Shown here: piece after piece, positions 1-6,755 of the stretch
Position numbering within the stretch: position 1 is the stretch's first letter
Layout of the letters: each line of letters begins with the position of its first letter
From: Moraxellaceae bacterium
GTDB lineage: Bacteria > Pseudomonadota > Gammaproteobacteria > Pseudomonadales > Moraxellaceae
DNA: 9,408 nt
Assembly (NCBI GenBank): GCA_021156385.1
Contig: JAJNDL010000127.1
Span: 1 to 9,408 of the forward strand
Direction: 5' to 3'
Position numbers and translations under genes: made by a program
Notes under the pieces: generated by a model
Seen by the model: only the letters and a program-made list of their open reading frames with translations
What the model was told of the DNA's origin: nothing
Databases searched by the model: none

Positions 1-1
1 C

Positions 2-307
2 TACAAGGACCGCGGCAGCGGCGACGTGCATCGCGTCGAGCTGGAGGGCGTGTTCGTGCAGATCGGCCTGCTGCCCAACACCGACTGGCTGAAGGACACG
101 CTGGCACTGAGCCCGCGTGGCGAGATCGTCGTCGACACACGCGGCCAGACCTCGCTGCCCGGCGTATTCGCCGCGGGCGACGCCACCACGGCGCCCTACA
201 AGCAGATCATCATCGCCATGGGCGAGGGCGCAAAGGCGGCGCTGGCGGCCTTCGACCACATCATTCGCAGCCCGGTGCCCGACACGCAGCAGGTTTCTGC
301 CGCGTAA
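2..307 (+). CDS. ahpF: Alkyl hydroperoxide reductase subunit F, C-terminal part (5' end cut by window)
   Basis: The open frame enters from the left edge and gives the last 101 residues of a pyridine nucleotide-disulfide reductase. The stretch [15 protein letters not shown], then [21 protein letters not shown] (the second FAD-contacting motif) and [17 protein letters not shown], is the characteristic AhpF C-terminus and separates it from plain thioredoxin reductase. AhpF is a cytoplasmic NADH-dependent flavoprotein that passes electrons to the peroxiredoxin AhpC for peroxide removal. The N-terminal thioredoxin-like domain and redox CxxC lie outside the window, so their integrity cannot be judged. 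A short tail of about a dozen residues after DHIIR ends in SAA. An intrinsic terminator follows 27 bp after the stop, so this is the end of its transcription unit. Identification is strong; only a fragment is visible. Confidence 0.93.
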   Translation, partial: YKDRGSGDVHRVELEGVFVQIGLLPNTDWLKDTLALSPRGEIVVDTRGQTSLPGVFAAGDATTAPYKQIIIAMGEGAKAALAAFDHIIRSPVPDTQQVSAA

Positions 308-333
308 GCAGCCCTGTCACCGATAAGCCCTTG

Positions 334-357
334 GGCCCCTCGCGGGGCCTTCTTTTT
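334..357 (+). terminator. Intrinsic terminator of ahpF
   Basis: A perfect 6-bp stem GGCCCC/GGGGCC with tetraloop TCGC (334-349) is followed at once by TTCTTTTT (350-357). It sits 27 bp after the ahpF stop codon and has the textbook layout of a Rho-independent terminator for plus-strand transcripts. Confidence 0.9.
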
Positions 358-599
358 GCCGGCGCGATGGCGGGGCTGCCGGGTCGGCGGCGCGGCGGAG
401 TGCGTGGGCAGGCGCCGGTTTCCCGTCCAGTGCGCCGGCGCTCCTGCTCGGGACCCGGACTGGCCCGGACCTTTCTGCATTTCCGCACGGCGCGGTTTCC
501 GGCCCTCCTCGTCGTGATGCGCGCCGCAGCAGGAGGGCGCTACCGCGGGGCATGGCCGTAACGGCATTGCGCGGTTTTTGAATCAAAGTGGTGAAAATT
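358..599. other. Gene-free stretch with one AT-rich patch
   Basis: No convincing gene is seen between the ahpF terminator and about base 600; the short open frames here have no family resemblance and no good ribosome site. The one distinctive feature is an AT-rich patch at about 574-599 (a T5 run, then TTGAATCAAAG and GAAAATTC) inside very GC-rich DNA. This is a plausible place for the promoter of the downstream leader and kinase operon. However, no -35/-10 pair with 16-18 bp spacing can be picked with confidence: TTGAAT at 578-583 has no matching -10, and GAAAAT at 593-598 has no good -35. Confidence 0.4.
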
Positions 600-653
600 C
601 CGGGCCGTCATGGTGCAGGCGGTGGTGCGGGCCGTGTTTGTGCAATTGGTACG

Positions 654-792
654 GCGCTTGCTCCTGCAGGTAGCAAGGCGCGGCACGAACCGCGCCGCAA
701 TGCAACGGGCGGCACGCCAGCGCGGGCGTGCACGCCGCGACAAGGGCGTCTGTCGGTGCATCCCGCATGCGCTGCCAGGCGCCCTTTCATTT
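654..792 (+). ncRNA. Candidate structured leader or small RNA upstream of the kinase operon
   Basis: Successive inverted repeats can be drawn by hand. (a) 654-681: GCGCTTGCTCC paired with GGTAGCAAGGCGC, loop TGCA, two single-base bulges. (b) 677-696: GGCGCGG/CCGCGCC, perfect 7 bp, loop CACGAA; it shares bases 677-681 with (a), so the two exclude each other. (c) 712-731: GCACGCC/GGCGTGC, perfect 7 bp, loop AGCGCG; it competes with a 12-bp palindrome at 725-736. (d) the long stem at 742-786, followed by TTTCATTT. The order (alternative hairpins, then a terminator-like stem shortly before a start codon) resembles an attenuation leader or a short RNA with its own terminator. No known riboswitch family was recognised. 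GC-rich DNA forms hairpins easily, so this remains a hypothesis. Confidence 0.35.
742..792 (+). terminator. Long terminator-like stem-loop before the kinase gene
   Basis: Bases 742-761 pair with 767-786 around a 5-nt loop CCCGC. All 20 positions pair except T753 opposite C775, counting four G-U pairs as they would form in RNA. The stem begins AAGGGCG and ends CGCCCTT, followed by TCATTT, giving an imperfect U-rich tail on the plus strand only. It lies 64 bp upstream of the kinase start. It may end a short upstream transcript, act as an attenuator, or simply be a leader hairpin; the interrupted U tract makes efficient termination uncertain. Confidence 0.5.
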
Positions 793-814
793 GTGTGGCG
801 GCCTTGTGGCTTCG

Positions 815-822
815 AAGGAGGT
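815..822 (+). promoter_or_regulatory. Perfect Shine-Dalgarno sequence not placed for the kinase start
   Basis: AAGGAGGT is the full anti-SD complement, but it lies 34 bp before the kinase ATG (857), too far to serve it directly. It is instead 9 bp before another ATG at 832, in a different frame, which would open a 45-codon reading frame (832-969) overlapping the kinase start. That short frame is arginine-rich with no recognisable features. The site may serve a leader peptide, be a ribosome standby site, or be chance. Confidence 0.4.
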
Positions 823-856
823 CGCGCCGCCATGCCGACGCTCCGGGAGACACGCC

Positions 857-2902
857 ATGCAGACCTATCTCGGGAAGTACCGCGAAATCGTCCTCGCGGT
901 CGCCTGCTTCCTCGTCTTCGACCTCGCGGTACTGCTGCTCAACTTCTACATCTCCTTCCAGATCAGTGAGAGCGCGGTGTCCATCAACCTCGCCGGCCGC
1001 CAGCGCATGCTCTCGCAGCGCATGACCAAGGAGCTGCTCGAGGTGCAGGACGATGCCGCCCAGGGCCGCGACCTCGCGCCCGCGGTGGCGCGCCTGCAGA
1101 AGAGCGTCGACTTGTTCGACCGCACGCTGGAGGGCTTCCGCGGCGGCGGCATGGTGCCGGGCGGCGACGGCAAGCCCGTGCGCCTGGCGCCGGTGGCCTC
1201 GGCCAGCGGTCGCGCCATCCTGGCCGAGGCGGAGGCGCTGTGGCGGCCTTTCCGCCTCATGATTCCCGAGGGCGGGCCCAGCGCCGTGGTGCTGCTCGAT
1301 GTCGAAAGCGCCGCGCGCCACGCCCGCCAGCACAACACCGCGCTGCTGGCGCTGATGAACCGCCTCACCACGGATCTCGAGCAGGCCGCCGGTGCCCGCG
1401 CCAATACGCTGCGCCTGGTGCAGACGGCGGGCATCCTGCTTGCCCTGCTCAACTTCGCCTTCATCCTTTTCAAGTTCATCCGCCGCCTGCAGGAGAACGA
1501 CCGCCGCATCGAGGCGGCGCAGGCGGAGACGGCGGAGATCCTGGGCACGGTGAAGGAGGGCCTGTTCCTGCTCGACCACGATTTCCGCATCGGCTCGCAG
1601 TACTCCGCGTCGCTGGCGGAGATCCTCGGCACGGCCATCGTGCCGGGCAGCGATTTCCGCGCCATCCTGCAGCGCCTGCTGCCGGGTGACACCGTGAAGA
1701 CGGCGGTGGAGTACATCGGCCTGCTGCTCGGCGACCGCGTGAAAGAGGCGCTGGTGCAGGACCTCAACCCCCTCGTCGCCGTACCGGTCAGCATCAGCGA
1801 GGATTTCGGGCTGACGCAACGCCGCTACCTGACGCTGCAGTTCAGCCGTGTGCGGGCCGACGGCCGCATCTCGCACCTGCTCGTCACCGTTTCCGATGTC
1901 ACCGCGCAGGTGGAGCTGGAGCAGGCGCTGACGGAAACCCGGGCGCGTGCCAAGGCGGAAGTGGAGGTCATGCTGGACCTGCTCAAGGTGAACCCGGCGA
2001 CGCTGCGCCACTTCCTCGACCGCGGCGAGCGCAGTCTGCTGGAGATCAACGACCTGCTGCGCCACGCCAGCAACGACGGCCGCGACTACCGGCGCTCGCT
2101 GGCGCTCATGTTCCGCCTCGTGCACATGCTGAAGGGCGAGGCGGCCGCGCTCGGCCTCGCCATGTTCGAGGAGCTGGCGCAGCGCTTCGAGGACCTGCTC
2201 GCCGGCCTGCGCAGCCGCGGCAGCGTGAGCGGGGCCGACCTGCTGGCGCTGCCCCTGCCGCTCGACGAGTTCCTGCAGCGCATCGCCAGCGTGCGCGAAC
2301 TCGGTCACCGCCTCGCCGCCTACCAGTCGGCGTTTCCCGGCCAGCAGAGCGATGCGACGCTGCTGGCGCGCATGCGCGAGCTCGCCGCCCGCATTGCCCG
2401 CGACCATGGCAAGCAGGTGCAGGTAGAGGCCGACCTCGCGCTGCTGCAGAAGCTGCCGGGCACACAGCGCGACCACCTGCAGGACATCGCCCTGCAGCTG
2501 CTGCGCAACGCCGTCGTACACGGCATCGAGCCGGAGGCGCGCCGCCAGGAGCGGCGCAAGCCGGCCCGCGGCACCATCTCCATGCACCTGCGCCAGGTCG
2601 ACAATGAATTCGAATTCGTGCTGCGCGACGACGGCCAAGGGCTGGTGCCGGAGCGCATCGCCGCGGCGCTGGTGAGCCGCGGCCTGTACACGGCCGAGCA
2701 GGCTGCCGAGCTTGGCGAGCGCCAGCTCATCATGAAGATCTTCGAGCCGGGCGTGTCGACGGCGGTGGAGGGCGGTCGTGATGCCGGCCAGGGTGTCGGC
2801 CTGGATGTGGTGCGCCACAAGCTGCAGACGCTGGGCGCACGCCTGCAGGTCTCGTCGCGGCGCGACGAGTTCACCCAGTTCCGCATCCGCTTTGCCTTCT
2901 GA
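857..2902 (+). CDS. Membrane-bound CheA-type histidine kinase with PilJ-like sensor region, PAS-like and Hpt domains
   Basis: 681 aa from ATG 857, chosen because GGGAGA lies 6 bp upstream and the product then begins just before the first membrane segment; the in-frame ATG at 728 would add 43 unrelated residues. Visible order: TM1 (~11-32); periplasmic part opening with LAGRQRMLSQR (46-55), the signature of the PilJ-type N-terminal sensor; TM2 (~187-207); PAS-like domain (~222-350); Hpt helix with FRLVHMLKGEAAALG, phospho-acceptor H423; CheA-style ATPase with N box LLRNAVVHGIE (N551), G1 DDGQGL (591-596), FEPGVST (629-635) and G2 GQGVGLDVV (644-652). The protein stops right after the ATPase domain, so the CheW-like P5 domain of true CheA is absent. 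Inferred role: senses an envelope signal, autophosphorylates H423 and passes phosphate to the receiver encoded 10 bp downstream. The signal is unknown. In the N box, Q547 and V554 replace the His and Asp of classical CheA. Confidence 0.88.
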   Translation: MQTYLGKYREIVLAVACFLVFDLAVLLLNFYISFQISESAVSINLAGRQRMLSQRMTKELLEVQDDAAQGRDLAPAVARLQKSVDLFDRTLEGFRGGGMVPGGDGKPVRLAPVASASGRAILAEAEALWRPFRLMIPEGGPSAVVLLDVESAARHARQHNTALLALMNRLTTDLEQAAGARANTLRLVQTAGILLALLNFAFILFKFIRRLQENDRRIEAAQAETAEILGTVKEGLFLLDHDFRIGSQYSASLAEILGTAIVPGSDFRAILQRLLPGDTVKTAVEYIGLLLGDRVKEALVQDLNPLVAVPVSISEDFGLTQRRYLTLQFSRVRADGRISHLLVTVSDVTAQVELEQALTETRARAKAEVEVMLDLLKVNPATLRHFLDRGERSLLEINDLLRHASNDGRDYRRSLALMFRLVHMLKGEAAALGLAMFEELAQRFEDLLAGLRSRGSVSGADLLALPLPLDEFLQRIASVRELGHRLAAYQSAFPGQQSDATLLARMRELAARIARDHGKQVQVEADLALLQKLPGTQRDHLQDIALQLLRNAVVHGIEPEARRQERRKPARGTISMHLRQVDNEFEFVLRDDGQGLVPERIAAALVSRGLYTAEQAAELGERQLIMKIFEPGVSTAVEGGRDAGQGVGLDVVRHKLQTLGARLQVSSRRDEFTQFRIRFAF

Positions 2903-2912
2903 GGAGCCGCCC

Positions 2913-3278
2913 ATGCGCCTGCTCGTCGTCGACGACTCCAACATCATCCGCGCGCGCATCGCGCGCGCCGCCCTGCATCCGCGCCTCGCCGGCCTCACCA
3001 TCGTCGGTCTCGCGCGCAACGGCCGCGAGGCCATCGACATCTGCCGGCGCGCGCGGCCCGACCTCGTGACCATGGACCTGACCATGCCGGAGATGGACGG
3101 CAATACCTGCATCGGCGAGCTGGTGCGGGAGTGGCCGCAGCTCGACATCCTCGTGGTCTCGGCGCTCAGCGACAAGGCCACCGCCATCGACGCGCTGCGC
3201 CGCGGCGCCCGCGGTTTTCTCTACAAGCCGTTTACCGACGAGCAGCTGGTGAATGCCCTGCTCGAGATCAGGAGCTGA
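2913..3278 (+). CDS. Single-domain CheY-like response regulator
   Basis: 121 aa, a receiver domain with no output domain. Acid pocket D7-D8 in LLVVDDS, phospho-acceptor D55 in LVTMDLTMPEMDG, switch residue S83 in VVSAL and conserved K105 in GFLYKPF are all present, so it should be phosphorylatable. ATG 2913 was chosen because GAGGAG (2901-2906) overlaps the kinase stop codon and lies 6 bp upstream; an upstream ATG at 2778 falls inside the kinase and adds unrelated sequence. The 10-bp gap and overlapping ribosome site imply translational coupling with the kinase, its likely phospho-donor. Like CheY, it probably acts by binding a partner protein or as an intermediate carrier; the target is not in this window. 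The family is certain, the cellular output unknown. Confidence 0.93.
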   Translation: MRLLVVDDSNIIRARIARAALHPRLAGLTIVGLARNGREAIDICRRARPDLVTMDLTMPEMDGNTCIGELVREWPQLDILVVSALSDKATAIDALRRGARGFLYKPFTDEQLVNALLEIRS

Positions 3279-3288
3279 GGGACGAGCC

Positions 3289-3750
3289 ATGCCGGAACTG
3301 CGCGAAACCGAACTGCGCGTCTTCGTGGACGCGGTACTGCATTACTTCGGGCACGGCACGCGCGAGCCTGCCGTCATCCGCTCGGCCTATCTCAGCGATA
3401 CGGTGCAGCCACGCTTTCCCTACACGGGGCTCATCACCTGTGGCGGCCAGTTCCGCGGCTGCGTGCATTTCTCGGCGCCGCGCGAGCTGTTGCGCGCCCT
3501 GCTCGTGGATCTCGGCGAACACGACATGAGCGAGGCCAACCTGCTGGACGCGGTGGGCGAGATCGCCAACACCATTGCCGGCAACGTCCGCCGGCATTTC
3601 GGCGGCGGGCTCGAGATCTCGGTGCCGGTGCGCCTGGCCGGACAGGCGGAGGGCATCAAGGCGGCCGTGCGTGCGCGGCCCTTCGTGATTGCGCTGGGCT
3701 GGCGCGGCCACGAGGCCATGGTGGTGGTGGACATCGCACCGGCCGAGTGA
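3289..3750 (+). CDS. cheX: CheX-type chemotaxis phosphatase
   Basis: 153 aa from ATG 3289, with GAGGGA (3277-3282) 6 bp upstream. The segment LLDAVGEIANTIAGN carries D87-x3-E91-x2-N94, the D/S-x3-E-x2-N phosphatase signature of the CheC/CheX/FliY family, followed by the usual small/Gly-rich turn (AGN) and P113. CheX enzymes dephosphorylate CheY-P by inserting the Glu and Asn into the receiver active site. One such motif and this length fit CheX rather than CheC, which normally has two motifs. It starts 10 bp after the CheY-like gene and closes the operon, so its substrate is most likely that receiver. I see no flagellar or chemoreceptor genes nearby, so the use may be non-chemotactic. Some annotations of such proteins read only 'chemotaxis protein CheX'. 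Confidence 0.85.
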   Translation: MPELRETELRVFVDAVLHYFGHGTREPAVIRSAYLSDTVQPRFPYTGLITCGGQFRGCVHFSAPRELLRALLVDLGEHDMSEANLLDAVGEIANTIAGNVRRHFGGGLEISVPVRLAGQAEGIKAAVRARPFVIALGWRGHEAMVVVDIAPAE

Positions 3751-3832
3751 TGCCGGCGGCTGCGGCCGGAACTTCGCCCGCGGCCGTCACCGGCCTGTGG
3801 CATGATGCGCGCTTCGCCTTCCGGAGCGCGCC

Positions 3833-4804
3833 ATGCAATCCCTCCTCGACTACTCGCAGCTCTCGCCCGACACCGTGATCCGCGCGGTGGAGAGCACGGG
3901 CCGCTACTCCGATGCGCGCGTGCTCGCCCTCAACAGCTACGAGAACCGCGTCTACCAGGTCGGCATCGAGGACGAGCTGCCCCTGATCGCCAAGTTCTAC
4001 CGGCCGCAGCGTTGGAGCGATGCGCAGATCCGCGAGGAGCACACCTTCGCGCGTGAACTCGCGGCCGCCGAGCTGCCGGTGGTGGCACCGCTCGCCGACA
4101 GCGCCGGCGAAACACTGTTCAGCTTCGAGGGCTACCGCTTCGCGCTCTTTCCGCGCCGCGGCGGCCAGGCACCGGAGCCCGGCGATCTCGAGCAGCTGCA
4201 CCGCCTCGGCATGCTGCTCGGCCGCATGCACGCGGTGAGCCGCCGCCAGCCGTTCGCGCACCGCGCCGCGCTGACGCTGGAACGCTTTCTCGACACGCCG
4301 TCGCGCACCGTCATGCAGCCGGCCACGCTGACGCCCCGCTTCGAGCGCGTGATCGCGCGACTGCGCGAGCTGATCGGCGCGACCGGCCTGGAAACGTTCG
4401 CGAGCATCCGCACGCAGGGCGACTGCCATCCCGGCAACATCATCTGGACACGCGACGACGGCCCCTGGCTGGTCGACTTCGACGACTGCCAGGCGGCGCC
4501 CGCCATACAGGATTTGTGGATGCTGCTCGCCGGCACGCGCCGCGAGCAGGAGCTGCAGGTCGCGGAGCTGCTGGATGGCTACGAGACGTTCTGCGAGTTC
4601 GACAACCGCGAACTCGCCCTGGTGGAAGCGCTGCGTTCGCTGCGCATGGTGCATTACGCCGGCTGGCTGGCCAGCCGCTGGGAGGATCCCGCCTTTCCGC
4701 GCCACTTTCCCTGGTTCAACACCGAGAGCTACTGGCAGGCGCATGTCGCCGAGCTGGAGGAGCAGCTCGTGCTGCTCGCGGAGCCGCCGTTGCGGCGGCT
4801 CTAG
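3833..4804 (+). CDS. srkA: Stress response kinase A (SrkA/YihE/RdoA), serine/threonine protein kinase
   Basis: 323 aa, close to the roughly 328-residue family length. It belongs to the APH/choline-kinase fold. Visible: NSYENRVYQV (34-43) as the nucleotide loop region, probable ATP-binding K54 in LIAKFYRP, EEH at 68-70, catalytic loop GDCHPGN (196-202) with D197 and N202, metal-binding VDFDD (214-218), then IQDLWMLL and the C-terminal DPAFPRHFPWF block typical of SrkA. In E. coli SrkA protects cells from stress-induced death, and in many species it precedes the periplasmic oxidoreductase gene dsbA; no dsbA follows here. ATG 3833 has GGAG (3823-3826) 6 bp upstream. It lies 82 bp after the cheX-like gene, so it may have its own promoter, though no good hexamers were found. 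Q195 replaces the usual His before GDCH. Confidence 0.93.
   Translation: MQSLLDYSQLSPDTVIRAVESTGRYSDARVLALNSYENRVYQVGIEDELPLIAKFYRPQRWSDAQIREEHTFARELAAAELPVVAPLADSAGETLFSFEGYRFALFPRRGGQAPEPGDLEQLHRLGMLLGRMHAVSRRQPFAHRAALTLERFLDTPSRTVMQPATLTPRFERVIARLRELIGATGLETFASIRTQGDCHPGNIIWTRDDGPWLVDFDDCQAAPAIQDLWMLLAGTRREQELQVAELLDGYETFCEFDNRELALVEALRSLRMVHYAGWLASRWEDPAFPRHFPWFNTESYWQAHVAELEEQLVLLAEPPLRRL
4781..4801. terminator. Symmetric hairpin at the srkA/lipoprotein convergent junction
   Basis: GAGCCGCC/GGCGGCTC is a perfect 8-bp stem around GTTGC (9 bp if the loop G-C also pairs) covering the last codons of srkA up to one base before its TAG. The two converging genes are only 16 bp apart, so the hairpin could slow both transcripts. 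It lacks a T run on either strand, so it is not a standard intrinsic terminator. Confidence 0.35.
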
Positions 4805-4820
4805 TCTCGGGCAATCGGGT

Positions 4821-6749
4821 TCAGCAAAATTTGGAGCTGCCCCAGCAGGTGTCGGGCACCGGTGCCGGGTCGCTGATCGGCGTGTCGATGGGGCTGGAGA
4901 CCGGCGTGCCGTAGAACATCATGCTCTGGCAGTGGCGCAGTTGCATGGAACCGGTGGTGAGCTCGAAGAAGCGGAAGCCCGTCAGCAGGCTGCGGTAGAT
5001 GGTGAGGCTCTCGGTCACGGGCTGGTCCGCGGAATCCGGCGGCACGGCCAGCCACAGCATCTGGCGCGGGAATAGCGCCCAGTGCACGGCGTCGTTTTCG
5101 TGCGTGTGGCCCCAGTCGGGCAGGGCGGCATACCCCAGCGGATCGTGCTGCGCCTCCAGCGCGTACGGATAGGCGGCGAGCGAGACCGTGGTGGGCGACG
5201 CCGGCATGATCATGAACCATGCCGTGTTTGTGACGGGATAGTAGGTGGGGGACATCCGGAGATCGGTCACGAACAGGCCCGAGACCATCGTCACGCCACC
5301 GGTGGAGAGGGTCGTACCGGTGGCGCTGCTGGTGAAGGTGCTGTTCTGTGCCGCCACCGTCAGCGTGCCGCTGCTCGCGGTGACGATGCGCAGCGCCGCC
5401 GTATTGCCGGAATCCTCGCAGACGTAGTTGCCGTCGGGCAGCCAGTCGGCAAGCCGCTCCGCATCCTTCACCAGCACGGCGTCGCTGGCCGCGATCGCCG
5501 GGCAGCTCCATTCCTCGCCCTCCACGATGATCCGGCTGGCCTCGCTGCTGAGCAGGACGGACACGAAGGGCGCCGCCGGCACCTGGTCATGCAGGACGAT
5601 GTCGCCGTTGATGCCGCCGGAGGGTGGCGTAATCACGATGCTGAGGCCGTCCGAGACCGGGCCGCTGCCGAGCGCGACGGCGCCGGCGGGCACGGAGAAG
5701 CCCTCGCGCTTGATGCCGAGGTAGCCGGGGGCTTGGGCGATGTTAGCGTAGGAGTTGCCGGCCGGCAGGCGGTAGAGGCCCGTCGGCGCCTGCAGGCTGA
5801 AGCCGCCATCGGCCGCGACGTCGACGGTGAAGTCAGCCGTCCCCGATGCCGGCAGCGTGCGCTGGCAGGTGAGGGTATGGCGGCCGGCGAGGTTGTCGCC
5901 GATGAGCTTGTCGGTGGTGCCCTGCGCGAGGGCCGCGCTAACGCTCGTGCGGTAGCGGCCGGCGACGGACTCCAGGGCGCCGGACAGCCAGGCGGCCGGA
6001 TCGTCGGCTGTTGCATAGGGCGTGGAGAGCGCGCTGCCGTCGGCCAGGCTGTCCAGGCTGCCGTCGGCGAAGTCGCTGGCGAGGAGGCCGATGAAGCCGG
6101 GCAGCGGCGCGCAGTCGATGTCGGCATGGCAGTCGTCGGCCACCGCGGGCTGGGCCGCCGCCAGGCTGGCCAGCGCCGCCAGCAGGCCGGCCTGCTGGCC
6201 GGCCCAGGTGTCGGCGGAAGGCAGGTCGAGCGGGTTGTCGAGGATCTCCGGCACGTCGAGCAGCGAATTCGCCGCGCTGATGCCGAGCAGGGCACGCAGT
6301 TCGTTCTCGGCCTGCGTGATGTGCGCGGCGGTCAGCGCGCCGCTGCCGGCCAGCACGCGGGCGCGCTGGTACATGAGCTCGGTCAGGGCGGTCACGGTAA
6401 CGCTGCCGCGTGCGCCGGCAGACACCGCATGCAGCACCTGCCCCTCGGCCAGCGGGCGGTAACCGCCGATGCCTTCATCGAAGTACCAGATGTCCTCGCC
6501 ACCGATGAGCTCCACCATGAAGCCGGCCGGCAGCGTGCCGAAGTCCAGTTCGACGCTCCCCTCGGTGCCGAGGAAGCCCTGTGCGATCAGCGTGCCCTGC
6601 AGGGTGTAGACGCGGACGTCGCCGCCCAGCACCTTGCCCAGCGAAGGCGTCACGGTCAGCGTGGCGGAAGAGGGCGTGTCGCTGCTGCCGCCGCAGGCGG
6701 CGAGGGCCAGCAGGCAGAGGCCGGCGAGGGTGTTTCTGGCGAAGGTCAT
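4821..6749 (-). CDS. Large outer-membrane lipoprotein of unknown function
   Basis: 642 aa. The start at 6749 was chosen over the ATG at 6809 because it begins directly with a lipoprotein signal peptide: MTFARN, a hydrophobic stretch, then the lipobox LAAC with lipidated C19. Gly at +2 favours sorting to the outer membrane. The following part (20-120) is beta-rich, then a helical segment with VTALTELMYQRA and ITQAENELRALLGI (about 119-156). This resembles the helical module I associate with other proteobacterial surface lipoproteins (SVTPLTEL-type); that link is from memory and tentative. The C-terminal 350 residues look beta-rich with aromatic patches. Cysteines occur at 207 and 213 and singly later (295, 416, 444, 607), and the protein ends DTCWGSSKFC with Cys at 635 and 642, suggesting disulfides. 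No catalytic motif was recognised. It lies downstream of the mechanosensitive channel gene on the same strand, 95 bp apart, and converges with srkA. Confidence 0.85.
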   Translation of the reverse strand: MTFARNTLAGLCLLALAACGGSSDTPSSATLTVTPSLGKVLGGDVRVYTLQGTLIAQGFLGTEGSVELDFGTLPAGFMVELIGGEDIWYFDEGIGGYRPLAEGQVLHAVSAGARGSVTVTALTELMYQRARVLAGSGALTAAHITQAENELRALLGISAANSLLDVPEILDNPLDLPSADTWAGQQAGLLAALASLAAAQPAVADDCHADIDCAPLPGFIGLLASDFADGSLDSLADGSALSTPYATADDPAAWLSGALESVAGRYRTSVSAALAQGTTDKLIGDNLAGRHTLTCQRTLPASGTADFTVDVAADGGFSLQAPTGLYRLPAGNSYANIAQAPGYLGIKREGFSVPAGAVALGSGPVSDGLSIVITPPSGGINGDIVLHDQVPAAPFVSVLLSSEASRIIVEGEEWSCPAIAASDAVLVKDAERLADWLPDGNYVCEDSGNTAALRIVTASSGTLTVAAQNSTFTSSATGTTLSTGGVTMVSGLFVTDLRMSPTYYPVTNTAWFMIMPASPTTVSLAAYPYALEAQHDPLGYAALPDWGHTHENDAVHWALFPRQMLWLAVPPDSADQPVTESLTIYRSLLTGFRFFELTTGSMQLRHCQSMMFYGTPVSSPIDTPISDPAPVPDTCWGSSKFC

Positions 6750-6755
6750 GGGCAG

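Noticed and set aside
331..561. A 76-codon plus-strand frame after ahpF
   Set aside because: It starts inside the ahpF terminator hairpin region, has no ribosome site and no recognisable sequence.
600..830. A known riboswitch class (for example cyclic-di-GMP) in the kinase leader
   Set aside because: No conserved riboswitch core sequence could be matched by eye; only generic hairpins are present.
728..856. Upstream in-frame start for the kinase at 728
   Set aside because: It would add 43 residues without membrane or family character, would read through the long stem-loop, and lacks a ribosome site; ATG 857 has GGGAGA at the right distance.
608..3187. An 859-codon open frame on the minus strand facing the kinase gene
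   Set aside because: Composition is Ala/Arg/Gln/Leu-rich low complexity with no domain motif, and it lies opposite a gene with clear kinase motifs. Long antisense frames are expected in GC-rich coding DNA.
3751..3832. Promoter for srkA around CATGAT (3801-3806)
   Set aside because: The -10-like hexamer has no acceptable -35 at 16-18 bp, and the sequence is otherwise GC-rich, so support is too weak to list.
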